DNA of 64,000 bases from Mediterraneibacter catenae (lineage in GTDB: Bacteria > Bacillota > Clostridia > Lachnospirales > Lachnospiraceae): the NCBI RefSeq assembly GCF_008691045.1, contig NZ_VMSO01000001.1, forward strand, positions 310,001 to 374,000, written 5' to 3'. This document shows positions 7,541-16,318 of this stretch, one piece after another. A model generated the notes under the pieces. The model was not told the DNA's origin and ran no database searches. It saw only the letters and a list, made by a program, of their open reading frames with translations. Each line of letters begins with the position of its first letter. Within the stretch, counting starts at the first letter, position 1. The position numbers and the translations under genes are program-made.

Positions 7541-8180
7541 CCAGGGAAACTGCAGAAAAGAGGATCTGCTCCTCTATGCGGTCACAGACCGGAGCTGGCT
7601 GAACGGAGAGTCTCTGTATGATCAGGTTGAGAAAGCATTAAAGGGCGGCGTGACATTTGTCCAGCTCAGGGAAAAGAATCTGGATGAAGAAGCATTTCTT
7701 GAGGAGGCAAAGGAGATAAAGAAGCTGTGCGCTCAATATCGCGTGCCGTTTGTTATCAACGATAACGTGGGGATTGCCGCACAGATCGGTGCGGACGGTG
7801 TCCACGTAGGACAGAGTGATATGGAAGCCGGAGATGTGAGAAGGAAACTCGGACCGGACAAGATCATCGGCGTTTCGGCGCAGACTGTGGAACAGGCCTT
7901 AAAGGCACAGGAACACGGCGCGGATTACCTTGGTGTAGGAGCGGTATTTCCGACAGGTTCTAAGGCAGACGCAGTGGAAGTAAGCCACGAGACGGTTAAA
8001 GAGATATGTAAGGCCGTGGATATACCGGTTATTGCCATCGGCGGCATCACTGCGGACAATGTGACAGAACTTGCCGGCACAGGGATCTGCGGCATAGCCG
8101 TGATCAGCGCAATCTTTGCACAGAAAGATATCGAAGCTGCGGCACAAACGCTGAAGCTGCGTACGGAAGAGACAATATAA
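7527..8180 (+). CDS. thiE: Thiamine-phosphate synthase
   Basis: A 217-residue TIM-barrel enzyme that joins HMP-PP and thiazole phosphate to give thiamine phosphate. It shows LYAVTDRSWL, GVTFVQLREKNLD, VPFVINDNVGIA, GADGVHVGQSDM, the GADYLGVGAVFPTGSK phosphate-contact segment and IPVIAIGGI. The start is placed at ATG 7527, inside the end of thiM, with GAGAAGGGG upstream; the overlap implies translational coupling. Confidence 0.95.
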   Translation: MRSDNQGNCRKEDLLLYAVTDRSWLNGESLYDQVEKALKGGVTFVQLREKNLDEEAFLEEAKEIKKLCAQYRVPFVINDNVGIAAQIGADGVHVGQSDMEAGDVRRKLGPDKIIGVSAQTVEQALKAQEHGADYLGVGAVFPTGSKADAVEVSHETVKEICKAVDIPVIAIGGITADNVTELAGTGICGIAVISAIFAQKDIEAAAQTLKLRTEETI

Positions 8181-8203
8181 ACAGTCAGAAGGAGATGCGT
8201 GAT

Positions 8204-8863
8204 ATGATTCGTGGAGTGATATTTGATGTGGACGGAGTATTGTTAAACTCCATGCCTGTATGGGAAAATCTGGGAGAGCTCTATCTGAACAGGCTGGGGG
8301 TCGAGGCAGAGAAAGACCTCGGCGAAATATTGTTTGCGATGAGTCTTGAAGAAGGCGCGGAGTATCTTATATCGCATTATGGAATTGAAAAGACACCGGA
8401 GGAGATTGTCAGGGGTCTGAACCGTGAGGTGCAGGAGTTTTATGAGAAACGAGTGCCGTTAAAAGAAGGCGTCAGACAGTATCTACAGGAATTCCGGGAC
8501 CGAAAGGTTCCCATGGCGATTGCCACATCAGGTGACCAGAAGAATGCAGAATCCGCATTGAAAAGGCTGAAGATACTCTCTTACTTTCAGGGAATCTTCA
8601 CCTGTTCGGAAATCGGCAGCAGCAAGAGCCAGCCGGATATCTATTATGCCGCTGCTCTCCAGCTCGACACAGATCCTTCTGAGACATGGGTGTTTGAGGA
8701 TGCGCTACATGCGCTTAAGACGGCAAAACAGGCGGGATTTAAGACGGTAGGGGTCTACGACCAGGCGAGCGACCGGAATCTCGCACAGATATGGAACACG
8801 GCAGATATTTATCTGCCGGAGTTCAAGGATTTTAATTTATTCTGGAAAAGGGCGTCCGCATAA
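8204..8863 (+). CDS. HAD-superfamily phosphatase in the thiamine operon
   Basis: A 219-residue HAD hydrolase of the beta-phosphoglucomutase-like subfamily. The nucleophile/acid pair is D8 and D10 in IFDVDGVLLNS, motif II is AIATSG, and motifs III/IV are SSKSQPDIYYAAA and WVFEDALHALKTA. A helical cap lies at about residues 15-85. ATG 8204 is preferred over ATG 8195 because AAGGAG (8189-8194) is 9 bp away from it. It lies 14 bp or more after thiE in the salvage operon, which lacks a thiL. A role in dephosphorylating thiamine phosphate or another thiamine intermediate is inference from context. Confidence 0.85.
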   Translation: MIRGVIFDVDGVLLNSMPVWENLGELYLNRLGVEAEKDLGEILFAMSLEEGAEYLISHYGIEKTPEEIVRGLNREVQEFYEKRVPLKEGVRQYLQEFRDRKVPMAIATSGDQKNAESALKRLKILSYFQGIFTCSEIGSSKSQPDIYYAAALQLDTDPSETWVFEDALHALKTAKQAGFKTVGVYDQASDRNLAQIWNTADIYLPEFKDFNLFWKRASA

Positions 8864-8904
8864 CAGCGGATACTTTTCGGGCTGCAGTTCACTGCGGCCT
8901 TTCA

Positions 8905-8935
8905 GCGGCAGGCCGGGGGCACCACTTTCTGCCGC
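8905..8935 (+). other. Hairpin between the HAD gene and thiD
   Basis: GCGGCAG and CTGCCGC form a perfect 7-bp stem with a GC-rich 17-nt loop in the 152-bp gap before thiD. No run of T follows, so it may be a processing or stabilising structure rather than a terminator. Confidence 0.4.
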
Positions 8936-9015
8936 TATATAAAATTAATGCTGAGTGTGCATGGCTGCAGAAAATGTCAGCGGCACAGACACGAAAGAAG
9001 AAAGGATGAGGAAAA

Positions 9016-9894
9016 ATGAGAACAGCATTAACAATCGCTGGCAGTGACTCCAGCGGAGGCGCCGGAATTCAGGCAGATATCAAGACAATGACCGCAAATG
9101 GCGTTTTTGCCATGAGCGCGATCACTGCACTGACTGCACAGAATACGACCGGCGTAGCAGGAATCATGGAGGTATCTCCTGAATTTCTAAAACAACAGGC
9201 AGACTGTATTTTTACGGACATCCGTCCGGATGCGGTCAAGATCGGGATGGTATCGTCATCGGAATTGATCACTGCCATCGCGGAGAAACTCACAGAATAC
9301 AAGGCGGAGAATATCGTTGTCGATCCGGTCATGATGGCGACGAGCGGGGCAAAGCTGATCAGCGATGACGCCATAGATACGCTGAAAGAGAAGCTGCTTC
9401 CTATGGCGGATATCCTGACTCCGAACATTCCTGAGGCGGAAGTTCTCTCAGGTATGGCGATAAAGACTGAGGAAGACATGATAAAAGCAGCAGAGAAGAT
9501 CAGCGCGGCTTATCACTGTGCTGTGCTCTTAAAGGGAGGACATCAGTTAAATGACGCCAACGATCTGCTCTGGAGAGATGGAAACTACCGCTGGTTCTAT
9601 GGAAAACGTATTGACAATCCAAATACACACGGAACCGGATGTACCCTGTCAAGTGCCATTGCTTCCAACCTGGCGAAAGGCTTTGACATGGATCAGTCTG
9701 TAGAGAGGGCAAAGGCATATATCTCCGGCGCTCTCGGAGCCATGCTCGATCTTGGCAAAGGCAGCGGGCCGATGAACCATGCTTTTGACATCACAGGCGA
9801 ATTTGCAAAGACTCCGGAAAGTGCAGTGACAGGAACACCGGAAGGTACAGTGCCAGAGACAGACATGTCTTCTGCCGGAAAGGAGACAGTCTGA
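9016..9894 (+). CDS. thiD: Bifunctional hydroxymethylpyrimidine / phosphomethylpyrimidine kinase
   Basis: A 292-residue ribokinase-fold enzyme that makes HMP-PP by two successive phosphorylations. It begins MRTALTIAGSDSSGGAGIQAD, then has GVFAMSAITALTAQNT, VVDPVMMATSG, LTPNIPEAEVLSG, VLLKGGH and the catalytic NTHGTGCTLSSAIAS near residues 205-220. The last 25 residues (rich in P, E, T and G) extend past the usual end of about 266 and look disordered. cytX follows after 1 bp. Confidence 0.94.
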   Translation: MRTALTIAGSDSSGGAGIQADIKTMTANGVFAMSAITALTAQNTTGVAGIMEVSPEFLKQQADCIFTDIRPDAVKIGMVSSSELITAIAEKLTEYKAENIVVDPVMMATSGAKLISDDAIDTLKEKLLPMADILTPNIPEAEVLSGMAIKTEEDMIKAAEKISAAYHCAVLLKGGHQLNDANDLLWRDGNYRWFYGKRIDNPNTHGTGCTLSSAIASNLAKGFDMDQSVERAKAYISGALGAMLDLGKGSGPMNHAFDITGEFAKTPESAVTGTPEGTVPETDMSSAGKETV

Positions 9895-9895
9895 T

Positions 9896-11077
9896 ATGGA
9901 ATCAAAACGTACTTCTGTATATGAAAACAGTCTGATCTGGTTCGGGGCAGGTGTTTCTATTGCGGAGATTCTGACAGGTACTTACCTTGCGCCTCTCGGA
10001 TTTCAGAGAGGACTTGCCGCAATCATTATCGGACATGTGATCGGATGCTGCATGATGTTCTTTGCCGGGCTGATCGGCGCCAGAATGAGAAAGAGTGCTA
10101 TGGAGACGGTGAAGATGAGCTTTGGACGGAAGGGAGGGCTGCTCTTTGCCATCCTGAACGTACTCCAGCTCGTGGGATGGACTGCCATCATGATCTATGA
10201 CGGAGCTCTTGCGGCAAACGGCATCTTCCACACCGGAGCATGGGTGTGGTGCCTTGTGATCGGTGCTCTCATCGTACTCTGGATCGCAGTAGGAGTGACA
10301 AATCTGGGCAAAATCAACACGATAGCAATGGCAGCGCTTTTTATCCTGACCATTCTGCTCTGCAGAGTCATCTTTTTCGGAGGTTCGGACGCTTCCGTGG
10401 ATCTGAGCAGCGACGCTATGAGTTTCGGCGCAGCGGTGGAATTGTCTGTGGCGATGCCCCTTTCCTGGCTCCCTGTGATCAGCGACTATACAAGAGAAGC
10501 TGAGAAGCCGGTGAAAGCGACGGCGGCAAGTGTGATCGTCTACGGTCTTGTAAGCTGCTGGATGTATGTGATCGGCATGGGAGCGGCGATCTATACAGGA
10601 GAGACAGATATCGCGGTGATCATGGCCAAGGCTGGTCTGGGAATCGCGGCACTCCTGATTGTGATCTTTTCCACAGTCACGACCACATTCCTCGATGCTT
10701 ATTCAGCAGGAGTGTCTTCGGAGTCGATTTTCTCAAAACTGAAAGGAAATCATGTGGGCATTGTGGTGACAGTGATCGGAACAATCGCTGCTATTATCTT
10801 CCCGATGGATGATATTACGGACTTCCTCTATCTCATCGGTTCCGTGTTCGCGCCGATGATCGCAGTACAGATCGCGGATATATTTATCCTCAGAAAAGAG
10901 AAGAAGCTGACAGACTTCGACTGGAAGAACCTTGTAATCTGGCTGATCGGTTTTGTGATATACCGGTGGTTTATGACGATCGATATACCGGTGGGAAATA
11001 CGTTACCGGATATGGCGGTGGTGATCGTACTGTGCCTGATCGCAGAACTGCTGTGCGGCAGGAAAGGCGGGAGATAA
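9896..11077 (+). CDS. cytX: CytX-type hydroxymethylpyrimidine transporter (NCS1 family)
   Basis: A 393-residue membrane protein with about 12 predicted segments. It belongs to the nucleobase:cation symporter-1 family and the putative HMP permease CytX type: SLIWFGAGVSIAEILTGTY at the start, then GFQRGLAAIIIGHVIG and LSWLPVISDYTREA. It starts 1 bp after thiD, so it is surely co-transcribed. With thiW (thiazole), thiM, thiD and thiE this gives uptake and reassembly of both thiamine precursors; no de novo genes (thiC, thiG) are present here. Confidence 0.92.
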   Translation: MESKRTSVYENSLIWFGAGVSIAEILTGTYLAPLGFQRGLAAIIIGHVIGCCMMFFAGLIGARMRKSAMETVKMSFGRKGGLLFAILNVLQLVGWTAIMIYDGALAANGIFHTGAWVWCLVIGALIVLWIAVGVTNLGKINTIAMAALFILTILLCRVIFFGGSDASVDLSSDAMSFGAAVELSVAMPLSWLPVISDYTREAEKPVKATAASVIVYGLVSCWMYVIGMGAAIYTGETDIAVIMAKAGLGIAALLIVIFSTVTTTFLDAYSAGVSSESIFSKLKGNHVGIVVTVIGTIAAIIFPMDDITDFLYLIGSVFAPMIAVQIADIFILRKEKKLTDFDWKNLVIWLIGFVIYRWFMTIDIPVGNTLPDMAVVIVLCLIAELLCGRKGGR

Positions 11078-11085
11078 CTTTTGTG

Positions 11086-11122
11086 ACAGCAGGCAGGGAT
11101 CATACCCTGCCTGTGCTGTTTT
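11086..11122. terminator. Bidirectional terminator between cytX and the AraC gene
   Basis: ACAGCAGGCAGGG and CCCTGCCTGTGCTGT form a long stem followed by TTTT on the plus strand. The stop codon of the convergent AraC gene at 11100 lies inside the hairpin. Confidence 0.85.
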
Positions 11123-12032
11123 CCCGGTGCGGCAGAAACGGCAGCGATGGAGCTTCCCGGATAAACTGTTTCGGAGTCATGCCGTACTTTTTCTTAAATT
11201 CCCGGTAGAAATATGACAGATTGGAAAAACCGCATGACATGGAAACGTCAAGCACTGACCGGCCGCCCTGCGCTAAGCGCGAGGCGGCTTTTTCGAGTCT
11301 CAGGTTTTTGATGTATTCCAGACAGGAGATCCCAACATATTTTTTAAAAAAGCGCATGAAATGATATTCGCTGAAAAAGCAGAGTTTCGAAAGCTGAGGG
11401 ATTGTCAGATCTTCGGCGTAGTGTTCACTTATGTATTCCAGGACAAGTTTCAGTTTTGCCGTATGCTCATTTTCGAGCTGCGGCCTGATATTTTCAGTTT
11501 CTCTGTATGGTACCAGCAATGCTGTTGCATAGAGCAGCAGTGCTTTGAGCATCAGTTCATAACCGGGCTGCATTTCACTGTATGCACGCTCCATTTCATG
11601 AAAGACTTTCACAAGTTCAGGATAAACCGGGTGGTCTTCCTTTATGATATAGGGCAGCATTAGGGAATGCCTGCTGATCGGTGTCAGATATTTTACCGCA
11701 CATATATCAGCAGAGTCTGCATTAAGATAATCCATATGAAAGACATAAGTTGTAGATTTCATTTCTATTCCGGGTTTCATACTGATCGAGTGGAGTTCCG
11801 CGGGAGGAATGAACAGCAGGTCGCCCGCCTGTGCTTCGTAGGTCTCCAGGTGGATGTGGTAAGTGCAGGATCCGTCAGTGATGAGTGTCAGTTCCGCCTC
11901 CTCATGCCAGTGAGCAGTGACTGCCGGATAAAGATCTGAAAGGGCAGTGATATATCTTTTCAGTGGGAACATTTTCTCTCCATGCTGCGCCTGTTCTTTC
12001 TGTGACGGTGACAGTTCAAAATCAGATTTCAT
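11100..12032 (-). CDS. AraC-family transcriptional regulator with N-terminal cupin domain
   Basis: A 310-residue activator-type protein. Residues about 30-110 form a cupin-like sensing domain (TAHWHEEAELTLITDGSC, LFIPPAELHS), and residues about 205-305 carry the double HTH (LTIPQLSKLCFFSEYHFMRF, then VLDVSMSCGFSNLSYFYREFKKKYGMTPKQF). ATG 12032 is chosen because GGAGG lies 8 bp upstream; a TTG five codons earlier would overlap that site. It is divergent from a GH13 glucosidase gene. The shared intergenic region contains one of three copies of a composite motif that also precedes MFS and GH31 genes, so it is the leading candidate regulator of a scattered glucoside regulon. Confidence 0.9.
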   Translation of the reverse strand: MKSDFELSPSQKEQAQHGEKMFPLKRYITALSDLYPAVTAHWHEEAELTLITDGSCTYHIHLETYEAQAGDLLFIPPAELHSISMKPGIEMKSTTYVFHMDYLNADSADICAVKYLTPISRHSLMLPYIIKEDHPVYPELVKVFHEMERAYSEMQPGYELMLKALLLYATALLVPYRETENIRPQLENEHTAKLKLVLEYISEHYAEDLTIPQLSKLCFFSEYHFMRFFKKYVGISCLEYIKNLRLEKAASRLAQGGRSVLDVSMSCGFSNLSYFYREFKKKYGMTPKQFIREAPSLPFLPHRENSTGRV

Positions 12033-12057
12033 AAGATCATCCTCCAAAGCAGCAGAA

Positions 12058-12114
12058 TTGTGTTATTAATGCAAATGATTGTGCAAGATTTCTTTGCTTG
12101 ATTAAGCTTATAAT
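12058..12114 (+). promoter_or_regulatory. Composite AraC-type operator (site C) and promoter of the GH13 gene
   Basis: TTGTGTTAT (12058-12066), 15 bp, TGCAA (12082-12086), 22 bp, TATAAT (12109-12114). The -35 position is poor (AGATTT), which fits an activator-dependent promoter with the site overlapping -35. The same arrangement occurs before the MFS gene and the GH31 gene. Confidence 0.65.
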
Positions 12115-12171
12115 AACAGCATCATACAAAAAAAGCAATGTTATCAGGTGAAGAGAGGAGAGAAATCTATC

Positions 12172-13905
12172 ATGAAGAAAAAATGGTGGCATGACAAAGT
12201 GGCATATCAGATCTACCCGAAGAGTTTTCTGGATACAAATGGTGACGGAATCGGGGATCTTCGCGGAATTATCTCAAAACTTGATTATCTGAAGGATCTG
12301 GGGATCGATATTATCTGGCTGTCGCCCATCTACCAGTCCCCTTTTGTAGATCAGGGGTATGACATATCAGATTATTATAAGATTGCAGAAGAATTCGGTA
12401 CGATGGATGAATTTGATGAGCTGCTCGCCGAGGCTAAAAAACGGAATATGTACGTCCTGATGGATCTTGTTGTAAACCATTGTTCCGACAAGCATGAATG
12501 GTTTCAGAAAGCATTGGAAGATCCATACGGAAAATATGCGGGATACTTCCATTTTGTAAAAGGCAGAGACGGCAAGGCGCCGAGCAACTATCGGTCATAT
12601 TTTGGCGGCAGTGCGTGGGAGCCGGTACCGGGGACAGATCTGTATTATCTCCACATGTTTGCAAAAGAACAGCCGGATCTTAACTGGGAGAACCCTAAAC
12701 TGCGGGAAGAAATCTATAAGATGATCAACTGGTGGCTGGATAAGGGGCTGGCAGGTTTCCGTATCGATGCAATCATTAATATCAAGAAAGACCTGAGTTT
12801 TCCGTCGTTTGAGCCGGACGGACCGGACGGACTTGCATCCTGTGTGAAGATGGTAGAGGAAGTTGAAGGCGTCGGGGAGTATTTTGAAGATATCAAGCGG
12901 AATACATTCGCGAAATATGATGCGTTTACAGTGGCGGAAGTGTTCAATATGAAGGATGATGAGCTTGCGGAATTCATTGGTGATAACGGGCACTTCTCGT
13001 CAATGTTCGATTTCAGCGCCCACACGATGGCACAGGGAGAGAGCGGCTGGTACAACAGCAGAAAACCTTCTTTTAAGAAGTGGCGCGACACAATATTTGC
13101 ATCACAAATGAGGCTGCAGGAGGTAGGACATGCAGCGAATATCATTGAAAACCACGATGAGCCGAGAGGTGTAAGCCGTTTTCTTCCGGATCATGCACAG
13201 AATGAAGCCGGAAAGAAGATGCTGGCAACTACATCGATCCTCCTGTATGGTATTCCGTTTATCTATCAGGGGCAGGAAATCGGAATGACTAACTGCTGGA
13301 GAAGTGACATCTCGGAATATGATGATATCAGCACAAAAGACCAGTATCGGGAGGCGCTGGCCGCGGGATGCAGTAAAGAGCAGGCGCTGGAATACTGTTA
13401 TGAAAACAGCCGGGATAATGCGAGAACACCTCTGCAGTGGAGCGGCGCTTCGGAAGCGGGATTTACAGACGGGACGCCATGGCTGTCTGTCAATCCGAAT
13501 TATAAAGAGATCAATGTAGAGGAACAGGAACAACGGAAAGATTCTGTGCTTTCTTACTATAAGGCGCTCATTGCGTTGAAGAAATCCCCGGAGTATAAGG
13601 AAACCTTTACGTATGGAAGATTTGTTCCCGATTATGAGGAGAAGGAGGGGGTCTTTGCCTTCCACAGAATCTCAGCAGATGCTGCCGGAAACGGGGCAGA
13701 ATTAATGGAAGCGGCAAAAGGCGGAAAGCAGGATATCCTTGTGGCGGCAAACTATGGGACAGAAGCGTGCACGCTGGATCTGGACGGACGGACAGGTAAA
13801 GTGCTCTTATCCAATGTGGGAGAGGAGAAAACACGCAGCGAAGAGATTCGGACAGAAGGAACGATTACACTGCAAAGTTGTGAGTCGGCAGTAGTAATGC
13901 TGTAA
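12172..13905 (+). CDS. GH13 alpha-glucosidase (oligo-1,6-glucosidase / trehalose-6-phosphate hydrolase type)
   Basis: A 577-residue cytosolic GH13 subfamily-31-like enzyme that hydrolyses short alpha-glucosides. It opens MKKKWWHDKVAYQIYPKSF and has DTNGDGIGDLRGI, LMDLVVNHCSD, the nucleophile in GFRIDAI (near residue 200), the acid/base in FTVAEVFN (near 255) and IENHDEPR (near 328). There is no signal peptide. ATG 12172 is preferred; a GTG eight codons earlier lacks a ribosome site. It is divergent from an AraC regulator and is preceded by the composite AraC-type motif. The sequence alone does not separate isomaltose, sucrose or trehalose-phosphate specificity; no PTS gene is adjacent. Confidence 0.92.
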   Translation: MKKKWWHDKVAYQIYPKSFLDTNGDGIGDLRGIISKLDYLKDLGIDIIWLSPIYQSPFVDQGYDISDYYKIAEEFGTMDEFDELLAEAKKRNMYVLMDLVVNHCSDKHEWFQKALEDPYGKYAGYFHFVKGRDGKAPSNYRSYFGGSAWEPVPGTDLYYLHMFAKEQPDLNWENPKLREEIYKMINWWLDKGLAGFRIDAIINIKKDLSFPSFEPDGPDGLASCVKMVEEVEGVGEYFEDIKRNTFAKYDAFTVAEVFNMKDDELAEFIGDNGHFSSMFDFSAHTMAQGESGWYNSRKPSFKKWRDTIFASQMRLQEVGHAANIIENHDEPRGVSRFLPDHAQNEAGKKMLATTSILLYGIPFIYQGQEIGMTNCWRSDISEYDDISTKDQYREALAAGCSKEQALEYCYENSRDNARTPLQWSGASEAGFTDGTPWLSVNPNYKEINVEEQEQRKDSVLSYYKALIALKKSPEYKETFTYGRFVPDYEEKEGVFAFHRISADAAGNGAELMEAAKGGKQDILVAANYGTEACTLDLDGRTGKVLLSNVGEEKTRSEEIRTEGTITLQSCESAVVML

Positions 13906-13984
13906 AAAGCAGCAGTTTGAAAAGATTGTCTTGTTATTTTCCTGTACTTCTTATACAATAGTAGACACATGCGAGTGTCGAAAC

Positions 13985-14018
13985 AAAAGGAGCGGCTGCA
14001 TATGCGGCCGCTCCTTTT
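13985..14018 (+). terminator. Intrinsic terminator after the GH13 gene
   Basis: AAAAGGAGCGGC and GCCGCTCCTTTT form a perfect 12-bp stem with a short loop. Confidence 0.88.
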
Positions 14019-14066
14019 ACGGCGTCTCATGGTGCAAATCTTGAAAAGGAATGGAGAGATAATTTT

Positions 14067-15578
14067 ATGGATAGTTCTATGTTTATCGGGACATGGTGGG
14101 CTCTGATCCCGCCGCTTCTTGCGATAATCCTTGCTTTTGTTACAAAAGAAGTGTACAGCTCCCTGTTTCTCGGTGTGGCAGTTGGTGCTATGCTGTACAG
14201 CGGATTTCACCCGTGGGAGTCATTTGTCAATTTCTTTGAGATCATGAAGAACAGCATGAATCTGAACATACTGATCTTTGACGTGCTGTTGGGAATGATT
14301 ATTGTACTGATGGCAAAGACAGGGGGCTCCGCAGCTTATGGCAAATGGGCGGGAACAAAGATAAAATCGAAGAAGAGCGCTCTGCTCGCGACAACAGGGC
14401 TTGGAATACTGATCTTTGTGGATGATTATTTTAACTGTCTGACCGTAGGCTCTGTCATGCGCCCTGTAACGGATCGATACAAAGTATCAAGGGCAAAGCT
14501 TGCATATATTATCGACTCCACTGCTGCACCGGTGTGTATTATCGCACCGATCTCGAGCTGGGCGGCAGCAGTTAATTCTTATGTGCCCGAGGATGCGGGA
14601 ATTACGGGGTTTCAGCTTTTCCTGAGGACAATCCCGTATAACCTGTACGCGATCCTTACCCTGTTTATGGTAATCTTTATCACTGTTATGGCATTTGATT
14701 TCGGCCTGATGAAGAAGCATGAGGATAATGCGGCGAAAGGAGACCTTTTTACAAGTGGCGCAGAGGAGTTTGAACAGATATCTGAGGATGAAGTAAATCC
14801 GAACGGCAAAGTGATAGATCTTGTTCTTCCTGTGGCTGTTCTTATCGTATCGGCAATAGGTGCCATGGTATATACAGGATATCTCGGAGGAGCGACAGAT
14901 GTGATCACCGCATTTTCCGGATGTGATGCAGAGACGAGCCTGATCTTCGCCACAATGATTACTATCTTTTTCATGCTTATTCTGTACCTGCCGAGAAAAG
15001 TGGTAACGTTTAAAGGATTTATGGACAGCCTTGCGGAAGGGTTTAAACTTATGGTACCGGCAGTAACCATCCTGATCTTTGCATGGTCGCTTAAAGGCGT
15101 GGGAGACGCACTCTGTCTCGCAGATTTTGTGGGTCACATAGTAGGGGATAATGCATCTGCCAGCATTTTTATTCCTGTAGTTATGTTTGCTGCAGCAGTA
15201 TTTCTTTCGTTTTCAACAGGAACATCCTGGGGAACATTTGCCATCCTTGTACCGATCGCGACGGCTATGTTCTCCGGCGGAGCAGAGCTGGAGATGATGG
15301 TCATCTCTGTATCGGCGGTGCTTGCCGGAGCTGTATGCGGAGATCACATATCTCCGATCTCCGATACTACGGTCATGTCCTCTGCGGGAGCCCAGAGTAA
15401 CCACATCAATCATGTGTCGACTCAGATGCAGTATGCTGCAGTCGTTGCGGCGGTCTGTCTGGTGGGCTATGTGATCGCCGGAATCGTGCATGTATGGTGG
15501 ATCGTGCTTGGTATCAGTCTGATCCTCCTGGTGGGAGTCCTCACCGTGATTCGGAAAGTGACGAAGCAGGAAAGATGA
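14067..15578 (+). CDS. NhaC-family Na+/H+ (or substrate/H+) antiporter
   Basis: A 503-residue membrane protein with about 11-12 hydrophobic segments. Family-typical pieces are WWALIPPLLAIILAFVTKEVY near the N-terminus, GILIFVDDYFNCLTVGSVMRP with its paired aspartates, DSTAAPVCIIAPISSWAA, FSTGTSWGTFAI and AVCGDHISPISDTTVMSSAG. NhaC-type carriers exchange Na+ for H+; some relatives exchange amino acids or organic acids, so the substrate is open. It overlaps the following C39-like peptidase gene by 4 bp (ATGA), so the two are co-translated. Confidence 0.88.
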   Translation: MDSSMFIGTWWALIPPLLAIILAFVTKEVYSSLFLGVAVGAMLYSGFHPWESFVNFFEIMKNSMNLNILIFDVLLGMIIVLMAKTGGSAAYGKWAGTKIKSKKSALLATTGLGILIFVDDYFNCLTVGSVMRPVTDRYKVSRAKLAYIIDSTAAPVCIIAPISSWAAAVNSYVPEDAGITGFQLFLRTIPYNLYAILTLFMVIFITVMAFDFGLMKKHEDNAAKGDLFTSGAEEFEQISEDEVNPNGKVIDLVLPVAVLIVSAIGAMVYTGYLGGATDVITAFSGCDAETSLIFATMITIFFMLILYLPRKVVTFKGFMDSLAEGFKLMVPAVTILIFAWSLKGVGDALCLADFVGHIVGDNASASIFIPVVMFAAAVFLSFSTGTSWGTFAILVPIATAMFSGGAELEMMVISVSAVLAGAVCGDHISPISDTTVMSSAGAQSNHINHVSTQMQYAAVVAAVCLVGYVIAGIVHVWWIVLGISLILLVGVLTVIRKVTKQER

Positions 15579-16240
15579 ACGGGAAAAAGAGAATTATTTT
15601 AAATGCGCCGTATATTGACCAGAGTATTTTCTATCCTACCGGTTGCGAAAGTGTTTCTTCCGTGATGCTGCTTCAGTATCTCGGGATTGATATTACAGTG
15701 GATGAATTTATAGAAAAATATCTGGACAAGCAGGAATTTGAAGAGAGAAACGGGGAACTGTACGGTCCGGATCCACGGAAATATTTCTGCGGGAGTCCGT
15801 ATGATGCAGATTCATTCGGATGTTACGCTCCGGTGATAGTGAATGCACTGGAAAAGATTTTCTCGAAAAAGCAGGAGAGCACAGGCGGCGAAACAGCAGC
15901 GGGGACATATCAGGCTGTCGATGAAACGGGTACACCGGTAAATGAGCTCATCATAAAATACATTGACAGGGGCATGCCGGTAATCTGCTGGGCATGTATC
16001 GATATGCGTGAACCCGTGATTGGTCCGCAGTGGCGTCTTAGAGACACAGGCGAACTGTTTACCTGGATCTCTAATGAACACTGCATGCTCCTTGTCGGCT
16101 ATGACAAAGAAAGCTACTATTTTAATGATCCTCATAACGGAAACGGGGTTATCGGATATAAGAAAGAAATAGTGGAAGAACGCCATCGGGCGCAGTATAT
16201 GCAGGCTGTTGGCGTGAGAAACGAGCAGACAGAAGAATAA
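15575..16240 (+). CDS. C39-like (papain-fold) cysteine peptidase-family protein
   Basis: A 221-residue protein whose start overlaps the antiporter stop (ATGA), with AGGAAAG just upstream. It has the C39-like catalytic layout: Cys in FYPTGCESVSSVMLLQYLG near residue 23, and His in NEHCMLLVGYDKESYYFNDPH near residues 170-190. There is no signal peptide, no ABC domain and no recognisable double-glycine cargo nearby, so it is not a standard bacteriocin exporter peptidase. Coupling to an NhaC-type antiporter is curious and unexplained. The catalytic residues appear intact, but the substrate is unknown. Confidence 0.75.
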   Translation: MNGKKRIILNAPYIDQSIFYPTGCESVSSVMLLQYLGIDITVDEFIEKYLDKQEFEERNGELYGPDPRKYFCGSPYDADSFGCYAPVIVNALEKIFSKKQESTGGETAAGTYQAVDETGTPVNELIIKYIDRGMPVICWACIDMREPVIGPQWRLRDTGELFTWISNEHCMLLVGYDKESYYFNDPHNGNGVIGYKKEIVEERHRAQYMQAVGVRNEQTEE

Positions 16241-16245
16241 TATAA

Positions 16246-16298
16246 AAAAACCGGAACGTTTTTGATGACAGATGTCATGAGAAAACATTCCGGTTTTT
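16246..16298. terminator. Bidirectional terminator between the C39-like and MFS genes
   Basis: AAAAACCGGAA and TTCCGGTTTTT pair perfectly, with an internal TGACA...TGTCA hairpin. It lies between convergent genes and has A and T tracts on both sides. Confidence 0.85.
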
Positions 16299-16318
16299 CA
16301 GTGCTATAGTATCAGATA

